Shown here: positions 5,545-8,040 of the stretch, piece after piece
Position numbering within the stretch: position 1 is the first letter of the stretch
How the letters are laid out: every line of letters starts with the position of its first letter
Origin: Phycisphaerales bacterium UBA7812
GTDB lineage: Bacteria; Planctomycetota; Phycisphaerae; Phycisphaerales; UBA1924
Assembly: GCA_002480345.1 (NCBI GenBank)
Contig: DLBY01000085.1
Span: forward strand, 1 to 8,040
DNA length: 8,040 nt
Reading direction: 5' to 3'
The notes under the pieces: model-generated
Database searches by the model: none
Told to the model about the DNA's origin: nothing
The model's input: only the letters and a program-made list of their open reading frames with translations
Program-made: the position numbers and the translations under genes

Positions 5545-7089
5545 TCACCCGATCGCGCGCTCGACCTCCGCGAGGATCGACCCCGCCGCCTCGTCCGTCG
5601 GCGCCTCCGCGATCAGCCGCATGATGGGCTCGGTGTTGCTCGCGCGCACATGCACCCACACGCCCTGCTCGGGCAGGTCCACCCGCACCCCGTCCTGAAG
5701 ATCGATCGTCGCGTCCGCCCGCCCGCCGAACGCCTTCGCCACCTTGTCCACCGCGGGCTGCGCGTCCGCCTTGCTCGCGATCTCCACCTTCCGCTTCACG
5801 ATCGCGTAACCCTTCCCGCCCGGTGAATACGAATCGATCTGCGCGACCAGTTCGCTCACCGTCTTGCCCGTGCGCGCCATCAGGCTCAGCACCAGCGCCA
5901 TCGACCCCAGCGAGTCGCGCACATACACGACCTCCGGCCAGATCACCCCCCCGTTGCCCTCGCCCCCCAGCACCACATTCTGCCCCTCGGCCTTCAACTT
6001 CTTCATCACCTCGACGACATTCGCCTCGCCCACCGGCGTGCGCACAACCCGCCCCCCGTGCTGGGCCGCGACATCGTCGATCATCCGCGAGGTGCTCAGG
6101 TTCGCCACCAGCACCGGACGCTCCGTCTCTTCGTCTCTCCGTCTCTCCGTCTCCGCCGCCAGCACGCTTTCCGCGCACAACGCCAGCGTGTACTCCTCCC
6201 CGATGTACCGACCCTTCTCATCGACGATCGCCAGCCGGTCCGCGTCCGGGTCCTGCGCGAAACCGACATCCGCCTTCAGCCCCGGCACCGCGTCGCACAG
6301 CCCGCCGGCGCCCGACAGGTTCTCCGCCGTGGGCTCGGGGGTGTGGGGAAAAATCCCACTGCCGTCGCCGTGAAGATTCACCGAACTCGATCCCAGTCGG
6401 TCGATAAGCCCCGCCGCGCCGTCAGCCCCCGAGCAGTTGACCGAATCGAGTACGGCCCGGAATCGAACGGGGAGAGGATTCCAGTACCCTGCGCCTGGCG
6501 TCCGTTCGACGATCATCTCGACATGACGCGACGTCGCGCCGGAGTTGAGATCCAGCCGCCCCGCCCGCTCATTCGATCGCCAAAACGCGAGACCCTGTTC
6601 GAACCGATCGATGATCTCCTCCGCGGTCGCCTTGTTCGGGGCCGCAGGACCAATCAGCGACTCCTGGAATGCCTCCATCTCCGCAGTTGACATCGCAGCG
6701 AGATCGTTCTGATCGATCTTCCGGTCGGGGATCAGTAGCTTCAGTCCGTTCCACTCGGCAGGGTTGTGGCTTGCAGTGATGATGACGCACCCGTCACCAC
6801 CATCGAAGCGCATTATCGCGCCCGCCGTCGGCGTCGTCGCGACGCCGATATCGACGACATCGCAGCCGGAGGCGAGGAGTGCGCCGCGAACGAGCGCCGC
6901 GGTTGCCTCACCGCCTCGTCGACCGTCGCGGGCCAAATAGACGGTGCGTCGTTCGGAGAGGCGCTTCTGCTCCCAGAGCCAACTCGCAAACGCCCCCGCG
7001 TACCGCACCGCCACCTCGGGCGTCAGGCTCTCGCCCACGATCCCGCGCAGCCCGCTCACACCCACGATCAACGGCGCATCACCCATCAT
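5545..7089 (-). CDS. glmM: Phosphoglucosamine mutase / phosphomannomutase (alpha-D-phosphohexomutase family)
   Basis: This enzyme moves phosphate between C6 and C1 of a hexose; if it is GlmM it makes glucosamine-1-phosphate for UDP-GlcNAc and the cell envelope, in the cytoplasm. Counting from TTG 7104, the four family sites are: catalytic serine loop TASHNP (110-115, Ser112), magnesium loop DPDADR (285-290), sugar loop GEGNGG (381-386) and phosphate loop RASNTEPIMR (487-496). GEGNGG is the form I associate with archaeal-type GlmM/PMM rather than E. coli GlmM (GEQSGH), so substrate remains open between glucosamine- and mannose-phosphate. I place the start at ATG 7089 (514 residues) because GAGG lies five bases upstream; ATG 7086 is equally possible, and TTG 7104 lacks a nearby ribosome binding site. 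Oddities: an in-frame repeat-derived insert ETERRRDEETER (318-329), and codons in residues 41-252 much less GC-rich at third positions than the rest. It looks functional. Confidence 0.9.
   Translation of the reverse strand: MMGDAPLIVGVSGLRGIVGESLTPEVAVRYAGAFASWLWEQKRLSERRTVYLARDGRRGGEATAALVRGALLASGCDVVDIGVATTPTAGAIMRFDGGDGCVIITASHNPAEWNGLKLLIPDRKIDQNDLAAMSTAEMEAFQESLIGPAAPNKATAEEIIDRFEQGLAFWRSNERAGRLDLNSGATSRHVEMIVERTPGAGYWNPLPVRFRAVLDSVNCSGADGAAGLIDRLGSSSVNLHGDGSGIFPHTPEPTAENLSGAGGLCDAVPGLKADVGFAQDPDADRLAIVDEKGRYIGEEYTLALCAESVLAAETERRRDEETERPVLVANLSTSRMIDDVAAQHGGRVVRTPVGEANVVEVMKKLKAEGQNVVLGGEGNGGVIWPEVVYVRDSLGSMALVLSLMARTGKTVSELVAQIDSYSPGGKGYAIVKRKVEIASKADAQPAVDKVAKAFGGRADATIDLQDGVRVDLPEQGVWVHVRASNTEPIMRLIAEAPTDEAAGSILAEVERAIG
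6121..6154. repeat. GAGACGAAGAGACGG dispersed repeat, copy inside glmM
   Basis: CTCCGTCTCTTCGTCTCT, followed by two more CCGTCTC units, lies within the mutase gene. On the coding strand it specifies ETERRRDEETER. Bases 6121-6146 match the intergenic copy at 7571-7596 at 25 of 26 positions. In other members of this enzyme family the segment before NLSTSR is short, so the repeat probably adds about a dozen residues in a surface loop. Confidence 0.85.
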
Positions 7090-7094
7090 CCGAA

Positions 7095-7098
7095 CCTC
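7095..7098 (-). promoter_or_regulatory. Ribosome binding site deciding the glmM start
   Basis: GAGG on the minus strand lies five bases before ATG 7089 and eight before ATG 7086. It lies inside the coding sequence if TTG 7104 were the start, which argues for the downstream ATGs. Confidence 0.5.
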
Positions 7099-7120
7099 GT
7101 TCAAGGGGCCGCCCGTTCCG

Positions 7121-7160
7121 CCTCCCTCTCCCCCGTGGGGAGAGGGCCGGGGTGAGGGGC
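7121..7160. repeat. Palindromic REP-like intergenic hairpin (CCCTCTCCCC/GGGGAGAGGG)
   Basis: CCCTCTCCCC (7124-7133), loop CGT and GGGGAGAGGG (7137-7146) form a perfect 10-bp stem, followed by CCGGGGTGAGGGG. From memory, this combination is a very common dispersed bacterial repeat that yields spurious peptides such as LPRGERAGVRG, one of which appears in frame here. It lies about 30 bp upstream of the glmM start, in the probable 5' leader or promoter. It has no T-tract, so it is not a typical terminator. Confidence 0.8.
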
Positions 7161-7285
7161 TTCCCGATCTCGTATTTCTCCAACGCTCGGCAGCCGCAGT
7201 CCCAGCGATCCGCTCACCCCCACTCTAGTACCTTCTGCTCTGTGCCCGATGCCTCTCTCTTACCTCAACTCCCTACCCTCCACCC

Positions 7286-7561
7286 ATGTACGACTTCTTC
7301 CTCGGCAAATGGGGCCTCGACTGGGCCGCCGCGATCTTCATGTTCATCAGCATCTACCGCCTCGGCGAGCACAAACGCGACGGGTTCATCCACGCCGCCC
7401 TCGCGAGCCTGTTCTGGATCCTCTTCAACATCAAGGTCGAGTCCGCCGCCGGCATCGTCGCCAACGCGATCATCCTCGGCATGTCCATCCGAAGCTTCCG
7501 CCGAGCGAGCAAGAAGGCCACCACGCCAACCGAGACCCCCGAGTCCTCACCCGACGCCTGA
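7286..7561 (+). CDS. Small integral membrane protein, unknown function
   Basis: This gene encodes 91 residues with three hydrophobic stretches: about 12-25 (WAAAIFMFISIYRL, after an amphipathic start MYDFFLGKWG), 34-49 (FIHAALASLFWILFNI) and 53-68 (SAAGIVANAIILGMSI). A basic FRRASKK segment and a hydrophilic tail rich in Thr, Pro, Ser and Glu follow, probably on the cytoplasmic side. I do not recognise a family. The start at ATG 7286 fits a compact membrane protein, but the upstream sequence (CTACCCTCCACCC) has no ribosome binding site, so the mRNA may be leaderless or the start uncertain. Third positions are strongly C-biased (GCC, CTC, ATC) like the plus-strand gene at 3697, which supports real coding. 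It diverges from glmM (about 196 bp apart) and converges on the CYTH gene 50 bp away. Confidence 0.8.
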   Translation: MYDFFLGKWGLDWAAAIFMFISIYRLGEHKRDGFIHAALASLFWILFNIKVESAAGIVANAIILGMSIRSFRRASKKATTPTETPESSPDA

Positions 7562-7570
7562 CCCACCCCA

Positions 7571-7596
7571 CTCCGTCTCTTCGTCTCTCAGTCTCT
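7571..7596. repeat. GAGACGAAGAGACGG dispersed repeat, intergenic copy
   Basis: CTCCGTCTCTTCGTCTCT followed by CAGTCTCT lies between the stops of two convergent genes and matches the copy inside glmM (6121-6146) at 25 of 26 bases. This intergenic spot is the ordinary setting of such repeats. It does not form a terminator hairpin. Confidence 0.85.
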
Positions 7597-7611
7597 ACGC
7601 TCACTCCCCCC

Positions 7612-8040
7612 TCACACCTCCCCCTCGTCCGGCACCCGACCCAGCCGCGCCAGCACATTGTTCCGATACCGCGCGTTCCCGCTGATCTCCTCCCCGAGCC
7701 AGTCGAAGGGCACGAACGCGCGCGCATCCTCGATCGACTCGAACTCCACCTCCGCGACGACCAGCCCGCTCAGCACACCGCCGTACACATCGATCTCCAC
7801 GCGCACGCCGTCCTCGATCCGCAGGTACCGGCTCTTCTCCACCCGCCGCCCCTCGGTGAGCGCCCACAGCCCGTCCGCCGTCGCGTCGTCGATGTCGATC
7901 TCCGTCTCGTGCCGCTCGATGCCCGGCCCGCGCTTGATCGCCAGCGTGTTCAGCCCCGCCTCCCGACGCAGGCGCACCTCCGTCCCGTCCGTCGGATCCA
8001 GCGCGATGTAGCCCTGCTGCATCACCCGCCCGGGCCCGTC
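7612..8040 (-). CDS. CYTH-domain protein (triphosphate tunnel metalloenzyme family), N-terminus missing
   Basis: The frame is open from the right edge to TGA 7612-7614, giving 142 residues. The order of motifs matches a CYTH domain: VMQQGYIAL (usual I-x-QGYL), VRLRREAG, LAIKRGPGIERHETEIDI with the Lys, Arg and alternating Glu/Asp that line the tunnel, RYLRIEDGVRVEIDVYGG, GLVVAEVEFESIEDARAF, and a C-terminal EISGNARYRNNVLAR. The N-terminal EIERKF-type signature, about 20-25 residues, lies outside the window, so the internal GTG/ATG near 8022-8025 is not the true start. CYTH enzymes hydrolyse inorganic or nucleoside triphosphates, or act as class IV adenylate cyclases; single-domain bacterial members of this length are often tripolyphosphatases, but substrate cannot be told here. 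Alanine codons are nearly all GCG, as in the C-terminal part of glmM, so it looks native to the genome. Confidence 0.9.
   Translation of the reverse strand, partial: DGPGRVMQQGYIALDPTDGTEVRLRREAGLNTLAIKRGPGIERHETEIDIDDATADGLWALTEGRRVEKSRYLRIEDGVRVEIDVYGGVLSGLVVAEVEFESIEDARAFVPFDWLGEEISGNARYRNNVLARLGRVPDEGEV

Noticed and set aside
7090..7104. TTG start for glmM at 7104
   Set aside because: The nearest GGAGG is 17 bases away, while GAGG is correctly placed for ATG 7089 or 7086.

Overview
The window is GC-rich DNA that looks like a Planctomycetota chromosome, probably class Phycisphaerae. The main reason is that two unrelated secreted proteins (1953-2951 and 3697-5538) end in the same Cys-containing, dockerin-like tandem motif of the type I associate with secreted Phycisphaerales proteins. 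The GlmM-like mutase with a GEGNGG loop and the number of short dispersed repeats fit this, but the assignment is inference, not a database result.

Layout. 1-1288 (minus) is the N-terminal 429 residues of an MmeI-type fused restriction endonuclease/DNA methyltransferase, cut by the left edge. 1289-1885 has no convincing gene. It holds a dyad next to the restriction gene's probable promoter, a 21-bp tandem array with higher-order order (1408-1681), and two copies of a GC-rich dispersed repeat (1740-1841). 1886-1918 is a strong intrinsic terminator for the secreted dockerin-type protein at 1953-2951 (minus). 2952-3298 is non-coding as far as can be seen. 3299-3565 (minus) is an 88-residue small protein. 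3697-5538 (plus) is a secreted CRTAC1-like seven-bladed FG-GAP propeller with an ASPIC/UnbV domain and a dockerin-like tail. It converges, with a 6-bp gap, on a phosphoglucosamine/phosphomannomutase gene (5545-7089, minus). Upstream of that lie a perfect hairpin repeat (7121-7160), a small membrane protein (7286-7561, plus), and a CYTH-domain protein cut by the right edge (7612-8040, minus).

The genes do not form one operon or pathway: strands alternate and no two neighbours are close and codirectional. The shared themes are secretion with a common C-terminal tag, and heavy repeat content. Four short repeat families occur in 8 kb, and one of them sits in frame inside the mutase gene. The most unusual points are the ordered 21-bp array beside a restriction-modification gene, the repeat insertion in glmM, and the change in codon composition within glmM. 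I do not see a clearly new multi-gene system.
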